Shown piece by piece: positions 24,926-32,546 of a stretch of 64,000 nucleotides of DNA. The position numbers were made by a program, and so were the translations under genes. The stretch lies in assembly GCF_902859805.1 (NCBI RefSeq), contig NZ_CADIKC010000004.1, positions 434,001 to 498,000 on the forward strand, read 5' to 3'. Numbering within the stretch: position 1 is the first letter of the stretch; each line of letters starts with the position of its first letter. The DNA is from Paraburkholderia sediminicola. GTDB lineage: Bacteria; Pseudomonadota; Gammaproteobacteria; Burkholderiales; Burkholderiaceae. The notes under the pieces are model-generated. The model worked only from the letters and a program-made list of their open reading frames with translations, was not told the origin of the DNA and ran no database searches.

Positions 24926-25654
24926 TCAGGTTGGGGAACCCGCGGATGCCGGACGCTGGATAGACCCGAGTTCCACGCAAATGCGATCAAATACCGCACC
25001 TGGATTTTCAGTTTTCGTTATCGAACGACCAATCACAATATGCGTTGCACCGGCTTCGAAGGCGTTACGAGGGGTCGTTACGCGAACTTGATCAGTCCCG
25101 GCATCACCCTCAAGCTGAATGCCTGGCGTAACGATGGACATGTCTGATCGAATTTTTCCCTTCAGGAGTTTGGCTTCGCGCGCTGATGCGACCACGCCAT
25201 GACAACCCGCGATGTCCGCGAGTTGAGCAAGACGGACTACCTGCTCATCGACTGTTGACAGTATCCCAACCTGCTTCAAATCAACGTCCTGTAGACTCGT
25301 GACGACCGTGACAGCTAGGACTTTCATTTCCGGGAACGGTTCGGCGGCCTTTACCGCGGCGCGGAGAATATCCAGTCCACCCAAAGCGTGAACAGTCACC
25401 ATCTGCACGCCATGAAGTCCCGCAGCCTTAACCGCGCTTCCGACAGAATTGGGAATCTCAAGGAGTTTCAGGTCGAGGAAAACACCCTTTCCCGCGGCAG
25501 TTAGCGCATGAATAATTCCGGGCCCAGACGAGGTAAGGAGCTGCAAGCCTATCTTATATAGCTTCGCACGAGCGCCGACCAGTTTGACTATCTTGCGTGC
25601 TTCGTCTTCCGTCGACACATCCAACGCGATGATGATGTTCTCTTCAATCGTCAT
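24926..25654 (-). CDS. pyrF: Orotidine-5'-phosphate decarboxylase family protein (type 1, variant active site)
   Basis: A 242-residue OMP decarboxylase-fold protein: IALDVST at residues 9-15, YKIG at 33-36, DLKLLEIPNS at 61-70, a C-terminal TPGIQLEGDAGTDQVRVTTP and HIVIGRSITK. In this family the catalytic set is Lys plus Asp-x-Lys-x2-Asp; here it is Asp61, Lys63 and Glu66, so the last aspartate is replaced by glutamate. The PGIR arginine is also Gln. Burkholderiales normally carry a type 2 PyrF elsewhere, so this is probably an extra, diverged copy. The start is ATG 25654; the longer frame adds GGGD-type residues. True decarboxylase activity is uncertain. Confidence 0.8.
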   Translation of the reverse strand: MTIEENIIIALDVSTEDEARKIVKLVGARAKLYKIGLQLLTSSGPGIIHALTAAGKGVFLDLKLLEIPNSVGSAVKAAGLHGVQMVTVHALGGLDILRAAVKAAEPFPEMKVLAVTVVTSLQDVDLKQVGILSTVDEQVVRLAQLADIAGCHGVVASAREAKLLKGKIRSDMSIVTPGIQLEGDAGTDQVRVTTPRNAFEAGATHIVIGRSITKTENPGAVFDRICVELGSIQRPASAGSPT

Positions 25655-26182
25655 TTGATCACCGCCCCCCAAAAAATCGCTTTTTTACGTCGGAATTGCT
25701 CCATTACCGCGGTGCTTGATCGTCGCGGTGCCCCTCTTCCGCGGCAAGCCAGTGGCAAGAAAAGGCCGCCCCAAAGGGATCGTTGGAATAGACACTATCG
25801 GATGAGCTCCGACGACCGCACGTTAGGCGCTGACCAAGCGTAGGTGCCGGTTATGTCGACTTGCCGATTGTCGACGATTTCTGTAGCAGTGTCGAATGTC
25901 CCTTTGTGGCCGACACGTGTCCATTGGAAACAGTCGTTATGACGCCGTCTTAGCTGCTTGTCACTCACCTAAGAGGATGTGTGCACGAACTATCATCGGC
26001 ATGTTGCTGCGGTGCCCACTTGTGCACGCGCTACTTATTATCGATTGTATGGGACCGCCCTGTCCCTGCCTTCCCGAGCGGAGCGACGGGCAGCACTTAT
26101 GCGTTGAGAGTAAACAGTTGTGTTTTTTTATGTGTTTGTCGGGCGCATGTCGACGTGACAGTCATCGTCAGTCAAACGTCAG
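25655..26182. other. Non-coding gap
   Basis: No credible gene. It contains AT-rich tracts (GTGTTTTTTTATG near 26120) but no matching hairpin with a T-run in either direction. Confidence 0.45.
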
Positions 26183-26452
26183 TTACCGGGTCAGGAAGTC
26201 GTTGACAGTCAGCCACAGTGGCTCGTCTGGCCGGGCAAGCAACTTTCTTTGTGCGACCGCGACGATGCGATTGCGGCCGTTTTCAAATGTTTTGAGCGTA
26301 CGCGTCACGTCGGCGCCACGCGGTAGCCAGAAGTGCTGTTCGAGTGCGTCACACGCAATTGCGCCCTCAACCTCGCGGCCGCGGATCGACAGTATGAAAA
26401 CCACGGCGCGTCCGTCCGGCGAGACGGCGGGCGCATGATCAAGTACTTCCAT
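26183..26452 (-). CDS. DUF1488-like small protein
   Basis: An 89-residue protein: MEVLDHAPAVSPDGRAVVFI, GREVEGAIACDALEQHFWLP, FENGRNRIVAVAQRKLLA and LTVNDF at the end. The order of strands and the EALxxHF / NRxxI pattern match DUF1488 as I recall it. ATG 26452 follows a GAGGT ribosome site by five bases, so the longer frame from 26539 is rejected. It stands alone. The function is unknown. Confidence 0.7.
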   Translation of the reverse strand: MEVLDHAPAVSPDGRAVVFILSIRGREVEGAIACDALEQHFWLPRGADVTRTLKTFENGRNRIVAVAQRKLLARPDEPLWLTVNDFLTR

Positions 26453-26800
26453 GACGTACCTCGACAATATCATTCGCGGTCTTTGTATTTGTACTGCGCC
26501 GCTCAGCGATAAATCTACCAGAATTCGAAAGCGGCGCAATCGTCAATGAGGCAAAGGTTCAGCCTCACCCGGCGTCTGATACCGATATCCGTCAGGCGAC
26601 GTATGTGCTCGTTATTTTGCAGGCGATCGTCGTGTTGTAGAAGGGTTTGTGTTCTGTTGTGTATGCAGTCGGGACAGACGGTTAGCCGCGTATCGGAAAT
26701 TAACACTCCTCGTTATGGTGAGCTTTTTGGGAAGCAAGGATGTGTCGCCATCGGGCGAGTGGCCCGGCACTTCAGCGTGAAAACACAAACAAGGCTGAAT
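26453..26800. other. Non-coding gap
   Basis: Short Arg/Cys-rich frames on both strands are not protein-like. Nothing else recognised. Confidence 0.45.
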
Positions 26801-27142
26801 TTACCAGCGTGAACGCAATAGTCGTTTCTGAAGAAGCGTTCGTAGATCACGGCGTGTATCGGTGACGAAGTGAATGTAAATCGCGTCGTCGCACACCCCA
26901 TAGATAGCCCGATTCCTGCCGCTCAACGCTTCCCGGAAATTCAGACAGCCGAAGTCTGAAAGCTCCGCCGGGACATAACCGCTCTGCGGGAACTGTCTGA
27001 TATTGCCAAACGTGACAGCCAATTCCGCGGACGTTTGTTTCCACGTCTCTGCACTGAAGCTTCTGAGGATGTAACGACACAAATCCTTCGTATCCTCCTG
27101 CGCCTCTTCGAGAATCAGGAGCTTCAGCTTCGCCTGCCCCAT
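26801..27142 (-). CDS. RelE/ParE family toxin
   Basis: A 113-residue toxin of the RelE/ParE superfamily: KLLILEEAQEDTKDLCRYIL at the N-terminus, RNRAIYGVCDDAIYIHFVTD and RRDLRTLLQKRL at the end. The pattern of beta strands and the terminal basic helix suits ParE-type gyrase poisons more than ribosome-dependent RelE, but the target cannot be fixed by eye. It starts 8 bp after the antitoxin stop, so it is co-transcribed second, the usual type II order. Confidence 0.85.
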   Translation of the reverse strand: MGQAKLKLLILEEAQEDTKDLCRYILRSFSAETWKQTSAELAVTFGNIRQFPQSGYVPAELSDFGCLNFREALSGRNRAIYGVCDDAIYIHFVTDTRRDLRTLLQKRLLRSRW

Positions 27143-27150
27143 CAGCGTAT

Positions 27151-27426
27151 TTACTCCTTCCGATCAAGGTCGGCGAGCTCGGCAAGAAACTCATCAGCAC
27201 CCTTGAATTTTCCCTGCTCGATGTCCTTCTGGCCTAAGACCAGGATCTTGAGCAACGCCAGCGTTTGCTGGGTGTCTTCGTAGCTCTGCACGTCCTGCAC
27301 GACGAGCTTCGCCTCGCCATTCTGCGTGATAAGCAGCGGCTCGCCAGAAACCGTCAAATCCTTGACGATCTGCGCTGCGTCGCTCTTCAGGTAGCTGATT
27401 GGTTTTACGTGGTCTGACAGGCGCAT
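27151..27426 (-). CDS. Phd/YefM family antitoxin
   Basis: A 91-residue antitoxin: MRLSDHVKPISYLKSDAAQI then VSGEPLLITQNGEAKLVVQD, the Phd/YefM DNA-binding domain, and a charged helical C-terminus that should wrap the toxin (KDIEQGKFKGADEFLAELAD). A GGAGG site precedes ATG 27426; the longer frame from 27450 is not needed. Phd-family antitoxins repress their own operon, so the 27427-27520 region should hold the operator. Confidence 0.88.
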   Translation of the reverse strand: MRLSDHVKPISYLKSDAAQIVKDLTVSGEPLLITQNGEAKLVVQDVQSYEDTQQTLALLKILVLGQKDIEQGKFKGADEFLAELADLDRKE

Positions 27427-27801
27427 GTTTGATCCTCCGTTTGCCCCCATGAATTCACCTCATCCTGCTTCGCCCGCCTCGCGGGTCATGGGCGATGCAG
27501 CGCGCTGGTTAGCCCGACCTGTTCAGGTGGCGGACTATAGACAAGCGGGTTGCAACTGACAACGGGCGATTTTGAACTTAAAAGTCCACAAAAGTGATCA
27601 AAGACCCTTACGTTGCCCTGCGTAGGTTCTAGCGTAGCTTTCTCCCAACATTCCCGCTGAATAAGGCGCAACACAATCGTTTAAGAATTGTTAGATCGGT
27701 TGCTTGAATTTAAAAGATTGGTGCGTTGGCGGGGAACCTGGCACTTTAGGAGCGCGTCACGCCGCTATCGGAATTTCCGCGGCGCACGCGGCCCGCACTT
27801 C
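27427..27801. other. Promoter side of the toxin-antitoxin pair; otherwise empty
   Basis: Upstream region of the antitoxin on one side and 3' end of the helicase gene on the other. No gene or terminator stands out. Confidence 0.45.
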
Positions 27802-30800
27802 TCACCTGCTGCTTTCAATCTCAGGCATCGGCGCGAATAGCGCGTCGAGGTCGTCGTCCGAGAACTTGGCTGCGCCGGCGGCGTCTTCGGAGAGAATGCT
27901 GTCGGCAAGTCCCGCCTTCTGCTCCTGCAACTCCACGATCTTTTCTTCGATGCTGCCCGCGGCAATCAGCTTGTAGACGAATACGGGCTTGTCTTGTCCC
28001 AGCCGATGGGCGCGGTCGGTCGCCTGATTCTCGGCGGCAGGATTCCACCATGGGTCGTAATGAATCACGGTATCCGCAGCGGTCAGGTTCAGACCCACGC
28101 CACCCGCCTTCAGGCTGATCAGGAACAACGGCACCTCGCCTTGCTGGAAGCGCTCGACCGGCGTGATGCGGTCGGTCGTGTCGCCTGTCAGAATGACATA
28201 GGGAATCGCGGCTTCCTCGAGCGCCTCGGCAATCAGCGCCAGCATGCCGGTGAATTGCGAGAACAGCAGCACGCGCCGTCCTTCCTCGATCAATTCGGGC
28301 AGCATCGACAGGAGCAAGTCCAGCTTGGCCGAACGCGTGACGCGTGCGCCCTTTTCGACCTTTTCCGCTTTTTCCACTCTACCGCGCTTCTCGGCAACGC
28401 CCGCTTCCCCCGGCGCCTCGTCAACCCTGATTTTCCGCACGAGACGCGGATCGCAGCAAACCTGACGCAGCTTCAGCAAGGCATCGAGCACGATAATGTG
28501 GCTGCGCGCGAGCCCCTGCGCGCTGACCGCCGCACGCACCCGCTCCTGCATGGCCGTGCGCACTGTTTCGTATAGATCGCGCTGCGCGCCTTCCAGATCG
28601 ACTGAACAGACGATGGTGGTCTTGGCCGGCAACTCCTTCGCGACCTCGTCCTTACGACGGCGCAGCATGAACGGCCGGATACGGCGCGCCAGCAGCGCGC
28701 GGCGCACGCCGTCGCCGTTCTTCTCGATCGGATTGCGCCAGCGTTTGGTGAAGTCTTTCTGGCTGCCGAGGAAGCCCGGCAACAGAAAGTCGAACTGCGA
28801 CCACAGTTCGCCGAGGTGGTTCTCCAGCGGCGTCCCCGTCAAACACAGCCGATGCCGCGCGCGCAATCCGCGGATCGCCTGCGCGGCTTTGGTGGTGGCA
28901 TTCTTTACGTACTGCGCCTCGTCGAGGATCAGCAGGTGATAGTCATGCTCGGCGAGCACCTTCTGATCGCGCCACAGCAAAGCGTAAGTCGTGAGAATCA
29001 GGTCATGCTCGCCGATCTTCTCGAAACGCTCCTTGCGCTGCGGGCCGTTCAGTATCAGCACTTTCAGTTCGGGCGCGAAGCGCCGCGCTTCTTCGCGCCA
29101 GTTGTGCACGAGCGTGGTCGGCACGACGATCAGCGCGGGACGGTTGAGCCGCCCGGCTTCCTTCTCCGCGAGGATGTGGGCGAGCGTCTGCACGGTCTTG
29201 CCGAGACCCATGTCGTCGGCGAGCACGCCGGCCAGATCATGTTCGCGCAAAAACTGCATCCAGTTCAGGCCCTGCTGCTGATACGCGCGCAACTCCGCCT
29301 TCAGCCCACGTGGCACCGGCACCTCGTGCAAGCCCGGGCCGGCCTGCAGACGTTGCGCCAGCTGGCGGATCGAATCGTCGCCCTGGAATTGCCAGCGACC
29401 GGTGCTGTTCAATGCTTCGAGCCGGCCTGCATCGACGGAAGGCACGCGCAGCGGCGCGCCTTCGGCCAACGTGCCGCCCAGTGCGTCGAACAGATCGACC
29501 AGCACGCGCACCACCGGTTTCAGCCGGTCGGCGCGCAAACGCAGGCGTTTGTTTTCTTCGGTCTTCAGCTCGATCGGTTCGTCGTCGGCGATGGCTTCAA
29601 GCGCGCCGCCGAGCCAGCGCCGGTCGCGCCGGAACAGATCGGCAAGCAGCGGCTCGAGCCGCACATTGCGCTCGCCGATGCGGATGCCCATCTCCAGATC
29701 GAACCAGCCGTCGCCCGCCTGCTGCGCGGTGCCGTCGATCGCGTCGATCTCGATGATGTTGTAGCGGAACTCCGGCGCCATCGTCACGCGCCAGCCTTTG
29801 CTCACGAGCTCAGGCACGGCGTCGTTGACAAAGGCGGACCAGGATTCGGCATCGGGCAGACCGAGCATCGTGTCAGGCAAAAGCCGCGATGCGTACACGC
29901 GACTGGTCGGGACTTTCTGCAGCCCGGTCTTGCGCAGCTCGAGCAAGCGCTTCTTCTCGGCTTCGTAGCGTCGGCGGATATGGATGACGTCGCCGCCCGG
30001 CATGGGCACGAGGGTGACGCTGCTGTCGACATTGATGCTGACGCCGTCGTAATCGAAGCTGACGCCTGCCAGCTCGACCGCCTCTGACTTGCGCTGCCCA
30101 GTCTTGGCCGTTGACGGCAGCGCGTGGCTATTGAGCGTGAGCACTGGCACAGGATCGACGTCGATCACGCGGATCGCGGAGGCGTCGTGCGTGGGCGGCA
30201 GCGGCAAATCGGGCGCGATCTCGCGCAACACCGAGGCGACCAGCGGCGCTTCGGCGAGCGAGATCGGCGGCATGGCGAGGTAATCGGGCAACTGCTGGAA
30301 CGGCAACGACGATTCGACGATGCCCGCTTCATTCGCGACGCCGTCCACATACCAGACGGGCTCCGTAGGCAGCACCATGGTGGCGCGCGGCTCGGTGCAC
30401 AAGACAGGCCGCAGGCGTTCATCCGCCAGCGGTTCCCATTCGATCCGTCCAGGCCGGGTGGCGCCGCGCGACAACGGAGTCGGCCCCTCGTGACCTGGCG
30501 CCGGTTTGAACTCGAAGAACAGGCGCCCGGTGGCGATCAGCTTTTGCAGCATCTCCGCGCCGCTCGTGCCGCGCAGAATGAACTGGCCGAAATCCTCGCG
30601 CGAGCGGCCGAGCCACAGGCCGCGCAGGATCGACAGGTCTTCGTCGGAGACAAATCTGGGTTGCTTGAGCAAGGCAGCTTCCACATTGCCCCAAGGCTCG
30701 TCGACTTCGGCAATCGTGCCGTCCGGATTGCAGTGCGCCCGGTACAGCACGACTTCGTGGCGCATGTGGAACCTGGACCAGTTCAGCAGGTAGGCCAGCG

Positions 30801-31284
30801 TTTGGGTGCGCGCGGCACCCGCCTTCTGGGCGACCGCATCGGCGGCCTCGGCGCGCGCGCGAAAACGCTCGAGCCAGCTGACCAGTTCGGGACGCACGCC
30901 GGACGGCTGCTGCATCGCTGTTCCGGACGGCGCCTGCAGGTAATCGGCGGACGGGTGCTCATCGGAGTCGATGCCAGTGTCGACGTTGGTGATGTGGTCC
31001 ATCTCGTCGTGATACTCGAGCTCGGCGAGCAGCAGCGCGGCAACATGCTTGCAATTGCGGCCGACCGGGCAACTGCATTCGCTCTGCGCCCAAGGTCTGC
31101 CGCCATCAGTACGGAACCGCACCTGCGTGTGATAGGGCAGCACCCGTGAGCCCTGCACATAGCCGCTGAGCCTCGCGCCGTCCCATTTCACGTTCGTGAC
31201 CGCGCCGACCGAACGCGCCTTGGCGACAGTCTGATCTCCAAGCCATTCTGTAATCCGTTCCCGATCGAAGAAAACTGACGACAT
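27802..31284 (-). CDS. SWIM zinc-finger SNF2-family helicase
   Basis: A 1160-residue SNF2 ATPase. A SWIM zinc finger with Cys70-x-Cys72 and Cys78-x-His80 (CSCPVGRNCKH) lies near the N-terminus, followed by a ~530-residue bacterial SNF2 N-terminal region. The motor has motif I DDMGLGKTVQTLAHI, motif II ILDEAQYVKN, motif III LTGTPLENHLGELW and motif VI TDRAHRLGQDKPVF. It should be a dsDNA translocase acting on protein-DNA complexes, like HepA/RapA relatives, but the client is unknown. The ATG at 31284 is chosen. It is single on its strand with no obvious operon partner. Confidence 0.95.
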   Translation of the reverse strand: MSSVFFDRERITEWLGDQTVAKARSVGAVTNVKWDGARLSGYVQGSRVLPYHTQVRFRTDGGRPWAQSECSCPVGRNCKHVAALLLAELEYHDEMDHITNVDTGIDSDEHPSADYLQAPSGTAMQQPSGVRPELVSWLERFRARAEAADAVAQKAGAARTQTLAYLLNWSRFHMRHEVVLYRAHCNPDGTIAEVDEPWGNVEAALLKQPRFVSDEDLSILRGLWLGRSREDFGQFILRGTSGAEMLQKLIATGRLFFEFKPAPGHEGPTPLSRGATRPGRIEWEPLADERLRPVLCTEPRATMVLPTEPVWYVDGVANEAGIVESSLPFQQLPDYLAMPPISLAEAPLVASVLREIAPDLPLPPTHDASAIRVIDVDPVPVLTLNSHALPSTAKTGQRKSEAVELAGVSFDYDGVSINVDSSVTLVPMPGGDVIHIRRRYEAEKKRLLELRKTGLQKVPTSRVYASRLLPDTMLGLPDAESWSAFVNDAVPELVSKGWRVTMAPEFRYNIIEIDAIDGTAQQAGDGWFDLEMGIRIGERNVRLEPLLADLFRRDRRWLGGALEAIADDEPIELKTEENKRLRLRADRLKPVVRVLVDLFDALGGTLAEGAPLRVPSVDAGRLEALNSTGRWQFQGDDSIRQLAQRLQAGPGLHEVPVPRGLKAELRAYQQQGLNWMQFLREHDLAGVLADDMGLGKTVQTLAHILAEKEAGRLNRPALIVVPTTLVHNWREEARRFAPELKVLILNGPQRKERFEKIGEHDLILTTYALLWRDQKVLAEHDYHLLILDEAQYVKNATTKAAQAIRGLRARHRLCLTGTPLENHLGELWSQFDFLLPGFLGSQKDFTKRWRNPIEKNGDGVRRALLARRIRPFMLRRRKDEVAKELPAKTTIVCSVDLEGAQRDLYETVRTAMQERVRAAVSAQGLARSHIIVLDALLKLRQVCCDPRLVRKIRVDEAPGEAGVAEKRGRVEKAEKVEKGARVTRSAKLDLLLSMLPELIEEGRRVLLFSQFTGMLALIAEALEEAAIPYVILTGDTTDRITPVERFQQGEVPLFLISLKAGGVGLNLTAADTVIHYDPWWNPAAENQATDRAHRLGQDKPVFVYKLIAAGSIEEKIVELQEQKAGLADSILSEDAAGAAKFSDDDLDALFAPMPEIESSR

Positions 31285-31487
31285 CAGGGTCCATTCCTTT
31301 TCAAGCCGGCGGCGGCAACTGCACGCGGACGCAGAATCGGGGCGGCAGGCGATGAATGGCGACTGCCCGCGCAGTTTCAGCCCGGCATAGGTTGCCCGTG
31401 GTAACCGGCCATTTTACGCGTTGGACGCAATTCGCTGTGGAGACGGCTTTGAAGGCGGTGCCAGGGGCACAGGTGGCCTGGCTTCGC

Positions 31488-32267
31488 TCAGCGCTCTGAG
31501 TCGCTGGATGCCCCGACGCTCACTTCCAGTCCTGTCGCCGCGAACACCTGTGCGAGCGCCGGCGTTGGCGCCTCATCGGTGACCAGCAGATCGACCGCAT
31601 CCGGGCCGAAAGCATGTACCAGCGCGCTGTGACCGAATTTCGCATGATCCGCCGCGACCACGCGCCGCTCGGCCTGTGCGAAGGCGGCAAGCGAAAAAGC
31701 GACGTCGGCGGGGAGTGCGTCCATGAAACGACCCTGCGCGTCAATCGCGGTGACCGAGACGATTGCATAGCGCACATGGAACTGCCGCAGGAAGGCGAGC
31801 ACGCTTTCGCCGACGGCAGCGGAGTCGTCGGCACGCAGTTCACCACCCGCAATGAACACCCGGTTGCCGTTGCGCGGCGCCAGCACACGGGCGACTTCGA
31901 TGGAATTGGTCACCACCGTGAGCCGCGAGCGCACGGCGAGCGCCTGAGCGATGTGCAGGCAGGTGGTGCCGCCCTCGAGGATCAACGAATCGCCGTCCCG
32001 CACCAGCTCGCTGATGCGAGCGCCAATCGCCTGCTTGCCTTCACGGCTTACCACCATACGCCGCTGGAACGGCGGCTCATCGAGCCGCTCGGGCAGCATG
32101 ATGCCGCCGTGGACCTTGATAAGCAGGCCGTCCGCGATCAACGGCTTGATATTGCGGCGGATGGTCTCGTCGGAAACCTCGAAGCGGCCGGCGAGATCAG
32201 TGATCGTGCAGGTGCGCTGCTCGCGGACGAGTCGCAGGATTTCGGCTTGGCGTTGGGTGGAGAACAT
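31488..32267 (-). CDS. DeoR family transcriptional regulator
   Basis: A 259-residue DeoR regulator: helix-turn-helix MFSTQRQAEILRLVREQRTC plus TITDLAGRFEVSDETIRRNI, then the DeoR C-terminal sensor (SLILEGGTTCLHIAQAL, LTVVTNSIEVARVLA). The family senses phosphorylated sugars or polyol-like metabolites. It is divergent from the DAO-GcvT gene at 32547. Octamers CCACACAT repeated 20 bp apart in the shared region are likely sites. Confidence 0.93.
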   Translation of the reverse strand: MFSTQRQAEILRLVREQRTCTITDLAGRFEVSDETIRRNIKPLIADGLLIKVHGGIMLPERLDEPPFQRRMVVSREGKQAIGARISELVRDGDSLILEGGTTCLHIAQALAVRSRLTVVTNSIEVARVLAPRNGNRVFIAGGELRADDSAAVGESVLAFLRQFHVRYAIVSVTAIDAQGRFMDALPADVAFSLAAFAQAERRVVAADHAKFGHSALVHAFGPDAVDLLVTDEAPTPALAQVFAATGLEVSVGASSDSER

Positions 32268-32331
32268 AAGGTTCAGGCGATGACTGACGGACGGAGTCTA
32301 TCAAAAACGCACACTTTAGCGGAATGAATAT

Positions 32332-32359
32332 CCACACATTGCCAATTAAAACCACACAT
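32332..32359. promoter_or_regulatory. Candidate DeoR operator (CCACACAT direct repeats)
   Basis: CCACACAT at 32332-32339 and 32352-32359, starts exactly 20 bp apart (about two helical turns), with a third copy at 32541-32548 overlapping the ATG of the oxidoreductase gene. Placement between divergent regulator and target fits an operator. Confidence 0.5.
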
Positions 32360-32546
32360 CGAGATTCGCTAGACCCGTTCCCGCTAATGCAGTTGTGCAA
32401 TGTAAACGACCTTTTAACGCATGCCGCATAACGCTTCGCCATGACCAATTTGTGACGCAAGCGCTATCCCAACGAATCCACGGAATCGTTGCATTCTGTG
32501 TTTTTTTGCGGCAAGCTGTGCGCATTCACCCAAAGAATTCCCACAC

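Noticed and set aside
25785..25792. GGAATAGA as a further ECF promoter
   Set aside because: No GTT follows at 14 or 15 bases and no gene starts downstream.
26546..26812. 88-residue plus-strand frame next to the toxin gene
   Set aside because: Cys/Arg-rich with no ribosome site; overlaps the toxin gene 3' end on the opposite strand.
28816..30087. 423-residue plus-strand open frame
   Set aside because: It is antisense to the SNF2 helicase gene; long antisense frames are common in GC-rich DNA.
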